DNA of 64,000 bases from Pseudomonadota bacterium (GCA_021792365.1 JAJYUT010000008.1:62001-126000); one strand, 5' to 3'. Shown: positions 33,488-44,025, counted from the first letter of the stretch. Numbers and translations: made by a program. The notes: generated from the sequence alone by a model not told the origin.

Positions 33488-34436
33488 CTATTCGCGTGGT
33501 GCGGCGGCGCGGCGCAGCCGGTCGTTGATGGCGATGCCGAGTCCCGTCTCCGGCACCGGCATCACGGCGATGGCCCGGTAGCGCGGGTCATCCAGGCGGC
33601 GCAGCATGGCGAACAGGTTGGCGGCCGCCTCCTGCAGATCGCCGGTCGCGCTGAGATTGAGCGCCTCCTTCGGCGCCGCGGGGCCGAAGCCGAGCAGCGC
33701 CTCTCCAGGCTCCGCCGCCGCGGCATCGCGCCGCACCGGCAAGGATGGCGCGTAGTGGCTGAGCAGCCGTCCCGGCGAACGCGGCGCCGCCGCATCCTCC
33801 GCGCCGGTCTCGATCGGAACCCGCTCGTTCAGCACCTCCGCCAGCGCCTCCGCCGTCACCGCGCCGGGCCGCAGGATGCGCGGCCGGTCGTTTACCAGGC
33901 TGAGCACGGTCGATTCGACGCCGACCTGGCAGGCGCCGCCATCAATCACGAACTCTGCCTTGTCACCCAGATCCGCCAGCACGTGGTCGGCGCTGGTCGG
34001 CGACAGGCGGCCGGAGAGATTGGCGCTCGGCGCCGCCAGCGGCAGCCCGGCCATCATCAGCAGCGTCTGCGCGATCTGGTGTGCCGGCACGCGGATCGCG
34101 ACGCTGTCGAGCCCCGCGGTCGCCAGCAGCGAGATGCGGCAATCGCGCCGCCGCGGCAGGACGAGCGTCAGCGGTCCCGGCCAGAAGCCGCGCGCCACCG
34201 CCTGCGCCTTGGGGCTCAGCTCGGCGAACTGCGCCGCGTCCGAGACGCTGGCGACATGCACGATCAGCGGATTGAAGCTGGGCCGGCCCTTGGCCGCAAA
34301 GATCGCGGCCACCGCGCGGTCGCTGGTGGCATCGCCGCCCAGCCCGTAGACCGTCTCGGTGGGGAAGGCGACCAGCTTGCCCTGCCGCAGGGCGCGGGCC
34401 GCGTCTCCGATCTCGCCCAGGGTTGCCTGGATCCGT

Positions 34437-34444
<8 letters not shown>
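33488..34444 (-). CDS. L-threonylcarbamoyladenylate synthase (Sua5/YrdC family)
   Basis: Makes threonylcarbamoyl-AMP for the t6A modification at position 37 of ANN-decoding tRNAs. The N-terminal YrdC domain has [56 protein letters not shown] and [17 protein letters not shown] Sua5 C-terminal domain follows ([12 protein letters not shown]). A GTG at 34444 gives 318 residues and an 8-base overlap with cysQ. An ATG at 34492 would give 334 residues with a 56-base overlap and an N-terminus unlike the family. Confidence 0.92.
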
Positions 34445-35200
<756 letters not shown>

Positions 35201-35204
<4 letters not shown>

Positions 35205-37531
35205 TGGCTAAACCTTTCCCGCGTTTGCAATGCTTGCCAGACCGCCAGCGGGGTGGCCGGCATGTCGATATGCGTGACGCCGCGCGGCGCCAGCGCATCA
35301 ATCAACGCGTTCATCACGGCGGCCGGCGCGGCGATCGCGCCCGCTTCGCCGGCACCCTTGATGCCGAGCGGATTGGTGCGGCACGGCACCTCGATGAACC
35401 TGCACTCGATATCGGGCAGTTGGTCGGCGCGCGGCAGCGTGTAATCCACCAGCGAGCCGGACAGGAGCTGTCCGCTCTCCGGATCGTAGACCACGTGCTC
35501 ATGCAGCGCCTGGCCCAGGCCCTGGGCCACGCCGCCATGGATCTGCCCCTCGACCAGCAGCGGATTCACGATGCGGCCGAAATCGTCCACCACCTTGTAG
35601 CTCGGCAGCGTGACATTGCCGGTAGCGGGATCGACCTCCAGCTCGCAGATATGGCACCCGTTCGGGTAGGTGTTGGCCGGCGGCTTGAAATGCGCGCGCT
35701 CGGCGAAGCCGAACTCGCCCAGCTCCTCCGCCACGTCGCTGTCATAGGCGGCCGCGGCAACCTCCTCGAACGTCAGCGCGCTGTCGGTGCCGGTCACCGA
35801 AAAGCGTCCCTCGGCGAATTCGATATCCGTCTCCGCCGATTCCAGCAGCACGGCGGCGATGCGCTTGCCCTTCGCGATCACCCTGGTCGCGGCATTCATG
35901 ATGGCATGGCCGCCGGCATTCAGCGACCGCGAGCCGGCGGTGGCGCCGCCATAGGGCATCTGGTCGGTGTCGCCCTGGATCAGCCGCACGCGCGAAGGCT
36001 CTATGCCGAGCTGCTCCGCCACCAATTGCGCGTAGGCGGTGGCGTGGCCCTGGCCGTTCGACTGCGTGCCGACCACGATGGCGATGCCGCCGTCGGATTC
36101 GATGCGCAGCTCCGCGATCTCCTCCTCGCCGCCGGCGCAGGATTCGATATAGGTCGCCATGCCGATGCCGCGCAATTTGCCCTGCGCCTCGGATTGTGCG
36201 CGCCGCGCGGGGAAGCCGGACCAATCCGCCAGCTTCATGGCTTCGTCCATGAGACGCGCGAACTCGCCGCCGTCATAGCTCTCGCCCAGCGCCGTCTCGT
36301 ACGGGATCGCCTCGGGCGAGATCATGTTGCGGCGTCGGATCTCGTCGGGCGCGAGGCCCGTCTCCCGGGCGCAGGTGTCGACCAGGCGCTCGATGAGATA
36401 GACCGCTTCCGGCCGGCCGGCGCCGCGATAGGCCTCCACCGGAACCGTGTTGGTGAAGGCGCCGCGCACCGTTACATGCGCGGCCGGAATGCGATAGAGG
36501 CCGACATTCATTGGCGCGCCGACGAAGGTCGGGATATACGGCGCGAAGTTGGAGAGCAGCCCGCCCAGGTTGGCGATCGTGTTCACGCGCAGCGCCAGGA
36601 AATGCCCGTCACGGTCCAGCGCCATTTCGGCCATGCTGACGTGATCGCGGCCATGGGTGTCCGACACGAACGCCTCGCCGCGCTCGGCGATCCATTTGAT
36701 CGGCCGTCCGGTCTTCTTCGCGCCCCAGAGCAGCGCGCCATATTCCGGGTAGTTGACTGCCTTCATGCCGAAGCCGCCACCGACATCGCTGGTGACGACG
36801 CGGATCCGGTCGCGCGGAATGCGCAGCACATCCTCGGCCAGCCAGCGCTGGATCCAATGGCTGCCCTGGCTGGAGACGTGGAGCATATAGCGGGCGTCAT
36901 AGGCGTCATAAGCGCCGATGGCGCCGCGTGGTTCCATGGAATGAACAATGACGCGGTTGTTGACCAGCTCCAGACGCACCACTTTGGAGGCCTTGGCGAA
37001 GGCCGCGTCGGTCGGCGCCTGCTCGCCCAGCTCCCAGGTGAAGCACAGATTCCCCGGTGCTTCGGCGTGCAGTTGCGGCGCGCCGGGTTCCAGGGCGGCG
37101 ACCGGATCGGTGACCGCCGGCAGCGGATCGAATTCCACCTGGATCGCCTCCAGCGCGTCCTTCGCCTGCTCGACGGTTTCGGCGGCCACCAGCGCGATCG
37201 CCTCGCCGACATGACGCACTCGACCCCTCGCCAGCGGCCAGCGCATCGGGCGCGCGCTGTCGCTGCCGTCCTTGTTCTTGAGCCCGGCATCCGCCGAGAT
37301 GCCGCCGATATCCTTCATGTCCGCGGCGGTCGCGACCAGCGCCACGCCGGGCATTGCGCGCGCGGCGCTCACGTCGAGGCTGCGGATCGTCGCATGCGCG
37401 TGAGGTGAGCGCAGGAATACGCCGTGCAATTGACGCGGCAGATCGATGTCGCCCACATAGCGCCCGGCGCCGGTCAAAAACCGGCCGTCCTCCATGCGCC
37501 GCACGGGCTGCCCGATGCCGAACTTCGCCAC
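35201..37531 (-). CDS. Molybdenum hydroxylase large subunit, form II CoxL-like
   Basis: Protein of 776 residues of the xanthine dehydrogenase/CO dehydrogenase large-subunit family. It begins [24 protein letters not shown], has [20 protein letters not shown] (molybdopterin contact) and the active-site loop [19 protein letters not shown] is the form II signature; form I CO dehydrogenases have AYxCSFR, so true CO oxidation is not implied. Late [17 protein letters not shown] and [17 protein letters not shown] also fit. The usual FAD (CoxM) and 2Fe-2S (CoxS) subunit genes are not adjacent. Substrate unknown. Confidence 0.88.
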
Positions 37532-37560
37532 AGTCGCGCTCCTCTCGAGGTCAGCTCCGG

Positions 37561-38346
37561 CTAGCGGCCGATGAAACGCGGCTTGCGTTTCTCAAGAAAA
37601 GCCGCGCGGCCTTCCTGGTAGTCCTCGGTCTCGGCCGCTTGCGCCTGCAGCTCCGCCTCGACGGCCAATTGTTGCTCCAGCGAATGATGGCCGCTGACAT
37701 TGATCGCATGCTTGATGAGGCCGATCGCCGCCGTCGGCTTGTCGGTAAGCCGTCTGGCCAGGGCCTCGACCTCGCGCGCGAAATCGGCGTCGGGCACCGC
37801 CTGCCAGATCAGGCCCCACTCCGCCGCGCGCTTGGCATCGATCGCCTCGCCCAGCAGCGAAAGGCCCATGGCGCGCGCCTGGCCCACCATGCGCGGCAGG
37901 AAATAGCTTCCGCCGCCATCGGGGATCAATCCGATATTGATGAAGGCATTGCTGAACTTCGCGCTCTCGGTTGCAATGACAATGTCACAGGCCAGAGCGA
38001 GCGAGCAGCCTGCGCCGGCGGCGACGCCGTTGACTGCCGCGATCACCGGCTGCGGCAAGGCGCGGATCTGCCGTATCACAGGATTGTAATGCCGCTCGAC
38101 CACGGCACGCACGGCGCGGGTATCGTCCATCGCCTCATGATCGGTGAGATCCTGTCCCGCGCAGAAGCCGCGTCCCGCGCCGGTCAGGACGACTGCGCGC
38201 ACGGCATCATCGCTGTCCAGGTCCGTCAGCGCGGCGCTCAATTCCGCCAGCATGCCAAGGGTCAGGCTGTTGAGCTTGTCCGGCCGGTTGAGGATGAGGC
38301 GCGCCACGGCGCCGTCGCGCTGGAGCAGGATGGATGTCTCTGTCAT
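37561..38346 (-). CDS. Enoyl-CoA hydratase/isomerase, PaaG-like
   Basis: Crotonase-fold protein, 261 residues from the ATG at 38346. Motifs: LILNRPDKLNSLTLGML, VVLTGAGRGFCAGQDLTDH, PVIAAVNGVAAGAGCSLALACDIVIA and FINIGLIPDGGGSYFLPRMVG. The Asp in LIPDGGGS and the overall pattern match PaaG, the ring-1,2-epoxyphenylacetyl-CoA isomerase of phenylacetate breakdown, but no other paa gene is nearby. It lies 29 bases upstream of the coxL-like gene on the same strand and is probably co-transcribed. Confidence 0.88.
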   Translation of the reverse strand: MTETSILLQRDGAVARLILNRPDKLNSLTLGMLAELSAALTDLDSDDAVRAVVLTGAGRGFCAGQDLTDHEAMDDTRAVRAVVERHYNPVIRQIRALPQPVIAAVNGVAAGAGCSLALACDIVIATESAKFSNAFINIGLIPDGGGSYFLPRMVGQARAMGLSLLGEAIDAKRAAEWGLIWQAVPDADFAREVEALARRLTDKPTAAIGLIKHAINVSGHHSLEQQLAVEAELQAQAAETEDYQEGRAAFLEKRKPRFIGR

Positions 38347-38426
38347 GGTCTTTTCCGGGCGATGGCTTTGCCATAGATAGACGACGCGACATGCTGCGAC
38401 CAGCATGAAAAATGTGGAGGGGCGGG

Positions 38427-38804
38427 GTGCACAAATATCTGGCAGCGGCCGGCCTCAACGGCGCCATGGGCGTGGCGTTGGGGGCCTGGGCCGCGCACGG
38501 CCTGGAGGGAAGATTGCCGCCGGCGGCGCTGGAATGGGTCCGCACCGGCGCCTCGTATCAGCTATGGCACGCGGCGGCGTTGCTCGGCCTGGCGGCGCTG
38601 GCCGCGCGGCATGCGACGCGGCTCATCGCGGTTGCTGGAATCGGCTTCGGCCTGGGTGCGCTCCTGTTCGGCGGTTCGCTCTACCTCTATGCCTGGACCG
38701 GGCAGGTCCGGTTCGCGATGATCACGCCGATCGGCGGCGCGCTGATGATCGCCGGCTGGCTCGCGACCTTCGCAGCCGCCTTCCGCGCGGGCGCAAGACC
38801 GTGA
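38427..38804 (+). CDS. DUF423 small membrane protein
   Basis: Protein of 125 residues with four predicted helices and the DUF423 opening AAGLNGAMGVALGAWAAHGLE, then YQLWHAAALLGLAALAA, GFGLGALLFGGSLYLYAWTG and a C-terminal ITPIGGALMIAGWLATFAAAF. The GTG at 38427 is preceded by GGAGGGG; an ATG at 38412 would add five residues but lacks a ribosome site. The stop overlaps the next start by one base. The function of DUF423 is unknown. Confidence 0.85.
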   Translation: MHKYLAAAGLNGAMGVALGAWAAHGLEGRLPPAALEWVRTGASYQLWHAAALLGLAALAARHATRLIAVAGIGFGLGALLFGGSLYLYAWTGQVRFAMITPIGGALMIAGWLATFAAAFRAGARP

Positions 38805-39547
38805 TGCGCATCGTCAAGCTCTGGCTCGCCGCGCTTGCGCTGGTGACCGCCGCTGCGGCCTGGCCGGCTTCGGCACAGAACGCCAATCCGCGGCCGAGCT
38901 TCGATTGCGCGAAGGCGGCCGCACCGATCGAGATGGCGATCTGCGCCGACATCACCTTGGCCGATCTCGACCGTGCGCTGGCGGAGGCCTATCGCTCGGC
39001 ACTGGCGACAAATGTGGGCGAGGCGCAGCTTCTGCTGCGAGAGGAGCAGCGGGCCTGGGCGCAGAGCCGCGCGGCGACTTGCGGCGTCGATGGCAAGTCC
39101 GCGGGCGAGGCGGGGGATGCAACCGGCTGCCTGGTCGCGCTCTATCGCGCACGCCTTTCCGAATTGCAGCCCGGCACGTCGGGCGGAGGCAACATCGCCG
39201 CGCCATCCGGTTATGGCTGGCTCATGGGCGACTGGAGCGTCGCTGGTGTCCGCAAGCTGCCGGCCGAGGAGGCGCGCGCCGCCGAGGCGAAAGCGCAGAT
39301 CGGCCGCACCCTGCGCCTGGCGGAAGCGCCGGTCATCACCCTCGGCGGCGCCAGTTGCTCCTTCCCGCGCTACCATGCGGAGCCTGCGCCTGGACCGGAA
39401 TTCGGCGATCTCGACGACCATCCGACCGCGGTCATGGTGCGGCTGTCCTGCGTAGGTATTGCCTTGTTGGACATAGTGCGCTTGACTGACGAAAAGATCC
39501 TGGTCGGGGAGGATGACGCCGTCTTCGAGTTGGAGCGCCGGCGCTGA
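38804..39547 (+). CDS. LprI-like (DUF1311) secreted protein
   Basis: Protein of 247 residues. The signal peptide is residues 1-~24 (LAALALVTAAAAWPASAQ). A lysozyme-inhibitor LprI/YecT-type domain follows at about 32-120: FDCAKAAAPIEMAICADITLADLDRALAEAYRSAL and the REEQRAWAQSRAATCG helix, with paired cysteines. The C-terminal ~120 residues (GYGWLMGDWSVAGV and on) are not recognised. The ATG shares a base with the DUF423 stop (TGATG). A lysozyme-inhibitor role is family-based inference. Confidence 0.8.
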   Translation: MRIVKLWLAALALVTAAAAWPASAQNANPRPSFDCAKAAAPIEMAICADITLADLDRALAEAYRSALATNVGEAQLLLREEQRAWAQSRAATCGVDGKSAGEAGDATGCLVALYRARLSELQPGTSGGGNIAAPSGYGWLMGDWSVAGVRKLPAEEARAAEAKAQIGRTLRLAEAPVITLGGASCSFPRYHAEPAPGPEFGDLDDHPTAVMVRLSCVGIALLDIVRLTDEKILVGEDDAVFELERRR

Positions 39548-39572
39548 GCGCGCCGGAAGAAGGAGAGGATGA

Positions 39573-40505
39573 ATGACGACCGCCTTCTTCACGCATCCGG
39601 CCTGCCTGGAGCACAATGCCGGGCAGGGCCATCCCGAACGCCCGCAACGGCTGGAAGCCGTGCTGCTGGCCCTGGGCGAGCCGGAATTCAGCAGGCTCGA
39701 GCGGCACGAGGCGCCGCTGGCGGAGATGTCGCAGATCGCGCGCGTCCACGACAAAGGCTATGCCGAGAATCTCCTGAGCCGCGTGCCGCAGCGCGGCTGG
39801 GTTGCGCTGGATGGTGATACGCTGATGTCGCCGGGCTCCGGCGAAGCAGCCTTGCGCGCGGCGGGCGCGATGGTCGCGGCGGTCGATCTGGTGATGAAGA
39901 ACGGCGCAGCCAACGCCTTCTGTGGCGTGCGTCCGCCCGGGCACCACGCCGAGAGCGACATGGCGATGGGTTTCTGCCTGTTCAACAACATCGCGGTCGG
40001 CGCTGCGCATGCACGCGCGGCGCACGGCCTGCAGCGCGTGGCCATCGTCGATTTCGACGTGCATCACGGCAACGGCACGCAGCACATGTTCGAGCATGAT
40101 GCGCAGATCTTCTTTGCCTCGACCCATCAGATGCCGCTCTATCCCGGCACCGGCGCGCGCGGCGAGAAGGGCGTCGGTAACATCTGCAACGCGCCGCTCC
40201 CGGCCTTCGCCGGCAGCGACGAGTTCCGCGACGCCTATGAGGAGATCGTGCTGCCGGCGCTGGACCGGTTCCGGCCGGAGCTGATCATGATCTCCGCCGG
40301 CTTCGATGCGCACCGCGCCGATCCGCTGGCGAGCCTGGAGCTCGAGGCGGAGGATTTCGGCTGGGTCACCGAGCGGCTCTGCGAGCTGGCGAAGACCCAT
40401 TGCGGCGGCCGGCTGGTCTCCACCCTCGAAGGGGGCTATGACCTCGAGGCGCTGGCGGAGAGTTCGGCGGCTCACGTGGCCGCTCTGCTCGCGGCGAAAG
40501 TCTGA
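39573..40505 (+). CDS. Histone deacetylase / acetylpolyamine amidohydrolase family protein
   Basis: Zn-dependent deacetylase of 310 residues. Family marks are HNAGQGHPERPQRLEAV, GVRPPGHHAESDMAMGFCLFNN, the metal-binding VAIVDFDVHHGNGTQHMF, ASTHQMPLYPGTGARGE, ISAGFDAHRADPLASL (Zn Asp) and STLEGGYDLEALAES. Bacterial members deacetylate acetylpolyamines or other acetylated small molecules. A GAAGGAGAGG ribosome site precedes the ATG. With two polyamine-type importers in the window a polyamine role is possible, but this gene is not linked to either. Confidence 0.92.
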   Translation: MTTAFFTHPACLEHNAGQGHPERPQRLEAVLLALGEPEFSRLERHEAPLAEMSQIARVHDKGYAENLLSRVPQRGWVALDGDTLMSPGSGEAALRAAGAMVAAVDLVMKNGAANAFCGVRPPGHHAESDMAMGFCLFNNIAVGAAHARAAHGLQRVAIVDFDVHHGNGTQHMFEHDAQIFFASTHQMPLYPGTGARGEKGVGNICNAPLPAFAGSDEFRDAYEEIVLPALDRFRPELIMISAGFDAHRADPLASLELEAEDFGWVTERLCELAKTHCGGRLVSTLEGGYDLEALAESSAAHVAALLAAKV

Positions 40506-40538
40506 TCTTATCAAGGGCTTGTGGTCGTCCCGCCGGCC

Positions 40539-40567
40539 TTGCTGACAGGATGAGCCGTCGATAGAAT
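40539..40567 (+). promoter_or_regulatory. Candidate promoter for xseB-ispA
   Basis: TTGCTG (40539-40544), a 17-base spacer and TAGAAT (40562-40567) in the 128-base gap after the HDAC-like gene, 66 bases upstream of the xseB start. Pattern match only. Confidence 0.4.
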
Positions 40568-40590
40568 GCCGCCCGAATCATGCGGACAGA

Positions 40591-40613
40591 CCCCGCGTTC
40601 GCCGGACGCGGGG
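40591..40613 (+). promoter_or_regulatory. Hairpin in the xseB leader
   Basis: CCCCGCGT and ACGCGGGG form a perfect 8-bp stem with a 7-base loop, ending 20 bases upstream of the xseB ATG. No T-run follows on the plus strand, so it is more likely a leader structure than a terminator. Confidence 0.45.
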
Positions 40614-40633
40614 CAATCGTTTAGAGGCAAGGA

Positions 40634-40900
40634 ATGGCCCAGGACCAGGCGACCGGGACGAGCGTTCCGGCCGACATCGCCGCCTTGAGCTTCGAAGAGG
40701 CGTTGGCCGAGCTGCAGGAGCTGGTGAAGCGGCTGGAACGCGGCGACAACAAGCTCGAGGATGCGATCAAGGCCTATGAGCGGGGAGCGGCCTTGAAGCG
40801 GCATTGCAAAGCCAAGCTGCGCGAAGCGCAGCTCAAGGTCGAGAAGATCGTGTTGTCCCAGGACGGCTCGGTGAGCGCCGAGCCCACCAAGCTCGACTAG
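40634..40900 (+). CDS. xseB: Exodeoxyribonuclease VII small subunit
   Basis: Protein of 88 residues with the XseB helical pair: LSFEEALAELQELVKRLERGDNKLEDAIKAYERG followed by LKRHCKAKLREAQLKVEKI. It binds XseA to form the single-strand exonuclease. Its position directly before ispA is conserved in many Proteobacteria. GAGGCAAGGA upstream serves as ribosome site. Confidence 0.94.
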   Translation: MAQDQATGTSVPADIAALSFEEALAELQELVKRLERGDNKLEDAIKAYERGAALKRHCKAKLREAQLKVEKIVLSQDGSVSAEPTKLD

Positions 40901-40930
40901 CGTAGCGGAATTTTCTTCAGGGGATATCAC

Positions 40931-41815
40931 GTGTCGATCGAACGCGCATTGAACGAAGCCGCAGCGGCGGTGAATCGCATGCTGGACCAGCTCCTGCCAC
41001 CGGTCGTGGGTGCGGAAGGGCGCGTGGTCGAAGCCATGCGCTACGCCACCATGGGGGGCGGCAAGCGCATCCGACCCTATCTCGTCATCAACAGCGCCCT
41101 GCTGTTCGACGTCCACGCCGATTATGCATTGCGCACGGCGGCGGCAGTGGAGATGTTGCATTGCTACAGCCTGGTGCATGACGATCTGCCGGCCATGGAC
41201 GACAGTGACCTGCGGCGTGGCCGGCCGACCGCGCACAAGCAGTTCGACGAGGCGACGGCGATCCTCGCCGGCGACGGGCTGCTCACCATGGCGTTCGAGG
41301 TCCTTTCCAATCCGGCGACGCATCCGGACGGCCATGTGCGCGCCGACCTGGTCCATGCGCTTGCCAAGGCCGCCGGCGCGGCCGGCATGGTGGGCGGGCA
41401 GATGATCGATCTGCTGGCGGAGCATGAGCAGCTCGACATCGGCGCCATCACGCGCCTGCAGCGGCTGAAGACCGGCGAGATCATCGCCTTCTCCTGCGAG
41501 GCCGGCGGCATCCTGGGCCACGCCGCGCCGCATCTGCGGCAAGCGCTGGTGTCTTATGCCCACGACCTTGGTCTCGCGTTCCAGATCGTCGATGATCTTC
41601 TCGATGCCGAAGGCAACGCGGCGGAGACCGGCAAGCCGGTCGGCGCCGATGCGGCGGCCGGCAAGGCGACGTTCGTGTCGATCCTCGGCCTTGAGCGCGC
41701 GCGGGCGCAGGCGCGCCTCCTGGGCGACCAGGCCAACGGCCATCTAGACGTGTTCGGCCGCAAGGCCGATCCGCTGCGCTGGATGACGGACTTCGTCATC
41801 ACCCGCAAGAGCTGA
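40931..41815 (+). CDS. ispA: (2E,6E)-farnesyl diphosphate synthase / short-chain polyprenyl synthase
   Basis: Protein of 294 residues from a GTG start. It condenses isopentenyl diphosphate with allylic diphosphates. The first Asp-rich motif is LVHDDLPAMDDSDLRRG and the second is AFQIVDDLLDAEG; MGGGKRIRP and LKTGEIIAFSCEAGG are also typical. Motif spacing fits a C15/C20 product. It follows xseB by 30 bases. The next gene is a MATE transporter rather than the dxs often found here. Confidence 0.94.
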   Translation: MSIERALNEAAAAVNRMLDQLLPPVVGAEGRVVEAMRYATMGGGKRIRPYLVINSALLFDVHADYALRTAAAVEMLHCYSLVHDDLPAMDDSDLRRGRPTAHKQFDEATAILAGDGLLTMAFEVLSNPATHPDGHVRADLVHALAKAAGAAGMVGGQMIDLLAEHEQLDIGAITRLQRLKTGEIIAFSCEAGGILGHAAPHLRQALVSYAHDLGLAFQIVDDLLDAEGNAAETGKPVGADAAAGKATFVSILGLERARAQARLLGDQANGHLDVFGRKADPLRWMTDFVITRKS

Positions 41816-41847
41816 TCCAAAGAGTCGCAGACTGGAATGATGGACCT

Positions 41848-43263
41848 ATGGCGAGCGAGATCACACCAGCGGCCATCGCCGCCGACACGCTTGCCGTGGC
41901 GCCGAACTGGCGCCGCGAGGTCCGCGACACGCTGATCCTCACCCTGCCCATCGCCGCCGCGTTGCTGGCGGAGATGGGGATGGGGGTTATCGACTATTCG
42001 ATGTCGGGCCATCTTGACCCGCTGGAGCATCCGGGGGCGCTGGCGGCTGCCGGGCTGGGACTGCAATGGCTGTTCACCCCCATGTTCTGGGGCATGGGCG
42101 TCATCACTGCGACAGGTGCCATCGGCGCGCAGGCTCATGGCGCTCGGAGACCGGAAACGGTTTCCGAGTCCATGCGGCAGGGTTTCCTGATGGCTACGTT
42201 ACTCAGTATTCCGATCATGGCAATCGCTGCCGGCGCTCTGGTGTTGCTGCCGATGGTGAACGACGATCCCGAGGTGGTGCGCAGGGTACGAGAGATCGTG
42301 TTCTGGGGCTTGCCGTGGATTCCGCTGGTCTACTGGTTCACTGTTGTGCGCAACTTCGTGACGGTCATGCAGCGACCCATGATTGTCAGCGTCTGTGCAG
42401 TGGCTGGCCTCCCGGTGTCGTTCTTGTCCAACTACGTCTTCATGTACGGAAATTGGGGCGCGCCGGAAATGGGTGCTTCCGCCGTTGGCCTGACCGGCGT
42501 GATCGTCGCCGTGCTGCATCTCGTCATGATCATTGCCTATGTGCAGTACGTGCCGGAGCTGCGGCGGTATCGTATCTTCGCTCGGCTGTTTCATTTCGAT
42601 GGCAGGATGATGGTGGAGCTGTTCCGCGTCGGCGTTCCGATCGGGATGGCGTACCTGTTCGAAACGGGCCTATTCTTCACCGTCACTGTCCTGATGGGCG
42701 TGTTGTCAACAGCCGCGCTGACCGGGCACAATGTTGTGCTGAATGTCTGCGCTGTGACGTTCATGATCCCCTATGCACTGTCACAGGCGGCAACGGTGCG
42801 CGTCGGCTATGCCGTCGGCGCCGGCCAGCCAGATGCGGCACGCCGCGCGGGCTATGTTGCGATCTCGCTTGGCATCGGCTGGATGATGCTGGCCGCCACC
42901 ACCATGCTACTCGCGCCGAATCTTCTGATCTGGATCTATATGAAGGATGCGTCCGCGGCGGCGAATGCCTCTGCGGCGCAACTTGCCGCTTCCCTGTTCG
43001 TCATCGCCGCAGTTTTCCAGATCGTGGACGGGCTGCAGGTCACAGCCCAGGGCGCGCTGCGCGGGCTCAAGGACACCAAGGTGCCGATGATCCTGTGCGG
43101 CCTCGGCTACTGGGTGTTCGGCCTGGGCAGCGGCGTCACCATGGGATTCCTGATGGGCTTCGGCGCCAAGGGCCTGTGGTGGGGGCTCGCGGTCGGCCTC
43201 GCCGTCTCGGCCACGCTGCTCTTCTTGCGCTGGCGCCGCCTCTCCGGCCGCCTCATCGCCTGA
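41848..43263 (+). CDS. MATE family efflux transporter (NorM-like)
   Basis: Protein of 471 residues with about 12 helices in two MATE repeats: REVRDTLILTLPIAAALLAEMGMGVIDYSMSG at the N-terminus, LQWLFTPMFWGMGVITATGAIGAQAHGA, and in the second half MIPYALSQAATVRVGYAVGAGQPDAARRAGY and GLQVTAQGALRGLKDTKVPM. MATE proteins export drugs or metabolites with H+ or Na+ antiport. Hand counts of three 60-base stretches inside the gene gave 55-63% GC against about 73% in one tlyA stretch, hinting at a different origin. It ends one base before the tlyA ATG is complete (TGATG overlap). Confidence 0.92.
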   Translation: MASEITPAAIAADTLAVAPNWRREVRDTLILTLPIAAALLAEMGMGVIDYSMSGHLDPLEHPGALAAAGLGLQWLFTPMFWGMGVITATGAIGAQAHGARRPETVSESMRQGFLMATLLSIPIMAIAAGALVLLPMVNDDPEVVRRVREIVFWGLPWIPLVYWFTVVRNFVTVMQRPMIVSVCAVAGLPVSFLSNYVFMYGNWGAPEMGASAVGLTGVIVAVLHLVMIIAYVQYVPELRRYRIFARLFHFDGRMMVELFRVGVPIGMAYLFETGLFFTVTVLMGVLSTAALTGHNVVLNVCAVTFMIPYALSQAATVRVGYAVGAGQPDAARRAGYVAISLGIGWMMLAATTMLLAPNLLIWIYMKDASAAANASAAQLAASLFVIAAVFQIVDGLQVTAQGALRGLKDTKVPMILCGLGYWVFGLGSGVTMGFLMGFGAKGLWWGLAVGLAVSATLLFLRWRRLSGRLIA

Positions 43264-44015
43264 TGGCCCGTGAACGCGCCGACAAGCTGCTGCTCGAGCG
43301 CGGCCTGGTCGAGTCCCGCGCCAAAGCCCAGGCGCTGATCATGGCGGGCAAGGTCTACAGCGCCGATCGCCGCATCGCCAAGGCGGGCGACTTGGTGGCG
43401 GAGGACGCGCCGCTGGAGGTGAAGGGCCAGGATCATCCCTGGGCCTCGCGCGGCGGGCTCAAGCTGGCGCATGCCGTGGCGCATTTCGCGCTTGATCCTA
43501 AGGACGCTGTGGCGATCGATGTCGGGGCGTCCACCGGCGGCTTCACCGACGTGTTGCTGGCGCACGGCGCGGCCAAGGTCTATGCCGTCGATGTCGGCCA
43601 CGGCCAGCTTGCCTGGAAGCTGCGCAACGACCCGCGCGTCGTGGTGCTGGAGCGCACCAATGCGCGCCATCTCTCCGGGCAGGAGATTCCCGAGCCGGCC
43701 GATTGGGTGGTGTGCGACGCCAGCTTCATCGGCCTCGAAACCGTGCTGCCCGCCGCCTTGTCTCTCACCAAGGCCAGCGCCATCGCCATCGCGTTGATCA
43801 AGCCGCAATTCGAGGTCGGCCCGGAGCGCGTCGGCAAGGGCGGCGTGGTGCGCGATCCCACCTTGCACCAGGAGGTCTGCGCGCGCATCCACGCCTGGTT
43901 CGAGCGCCAGCCGGACTGGTCGGTGCTCGGCATTGTGGAGAGCCCTCTATTGGGTCCGGAAGGAAACAAGGAATTCCTGATCGCCGCGCGCAAGGCGTCT
44001 CGCGGCCGGCCATAG
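43263..44015 (+). CDS. tlyA: TlyA family rRNA 2'-O-methyltransferase
   Basis: Protein of 250 residues. The N-terminal S4 RNA-binding domain (RADKLLLERGLVESRAKAQALIMAGKVY) is followed by an FtsJ-type Rossmann domain: SRGGLKLAHAVAHF, AIDVGASTGGFTDVLLAHGAAKVYAVDVG, and IALIKPQFEVGPERVGKGGVV. TlyA methylates 16S and/or 23S rRNA cytidines. The ATG overlaps the MATE stop. A decayed EamA gene follows 11 bases later. Confidence 0.93.
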   Translation: MARERADKLLLERGLVESRAKAQALIMAGKVYSADRRIAKAGDLVAEDAPLEVKGQDHPWASRGGLKLAHAVAHFALDPKDAVAIDVGASTGGFTDVLLAHGAAKVYAVDVGHGQLAWKLRNDPRVVVLERTNARHLSGQEIPEPADWVVCDASFIGLETVLPAALSLTKASAIAIALIKPQFEVGPERVGKGGVVRDPTLHQEVCARIHAWFERQPDWSVLGIVESPLLGPEGNKEFLIAARKASRGRP

Positions 44016-44025
44016 AGGAGGGGCC

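Noticed and set aside
33455-33493. GAATAGG/CCTATTC inverted repeat near the sua5 end
   Set aside because: A 7-bp stem with a 25-base loop partly inside the stop codon is too weak to call a terminator.
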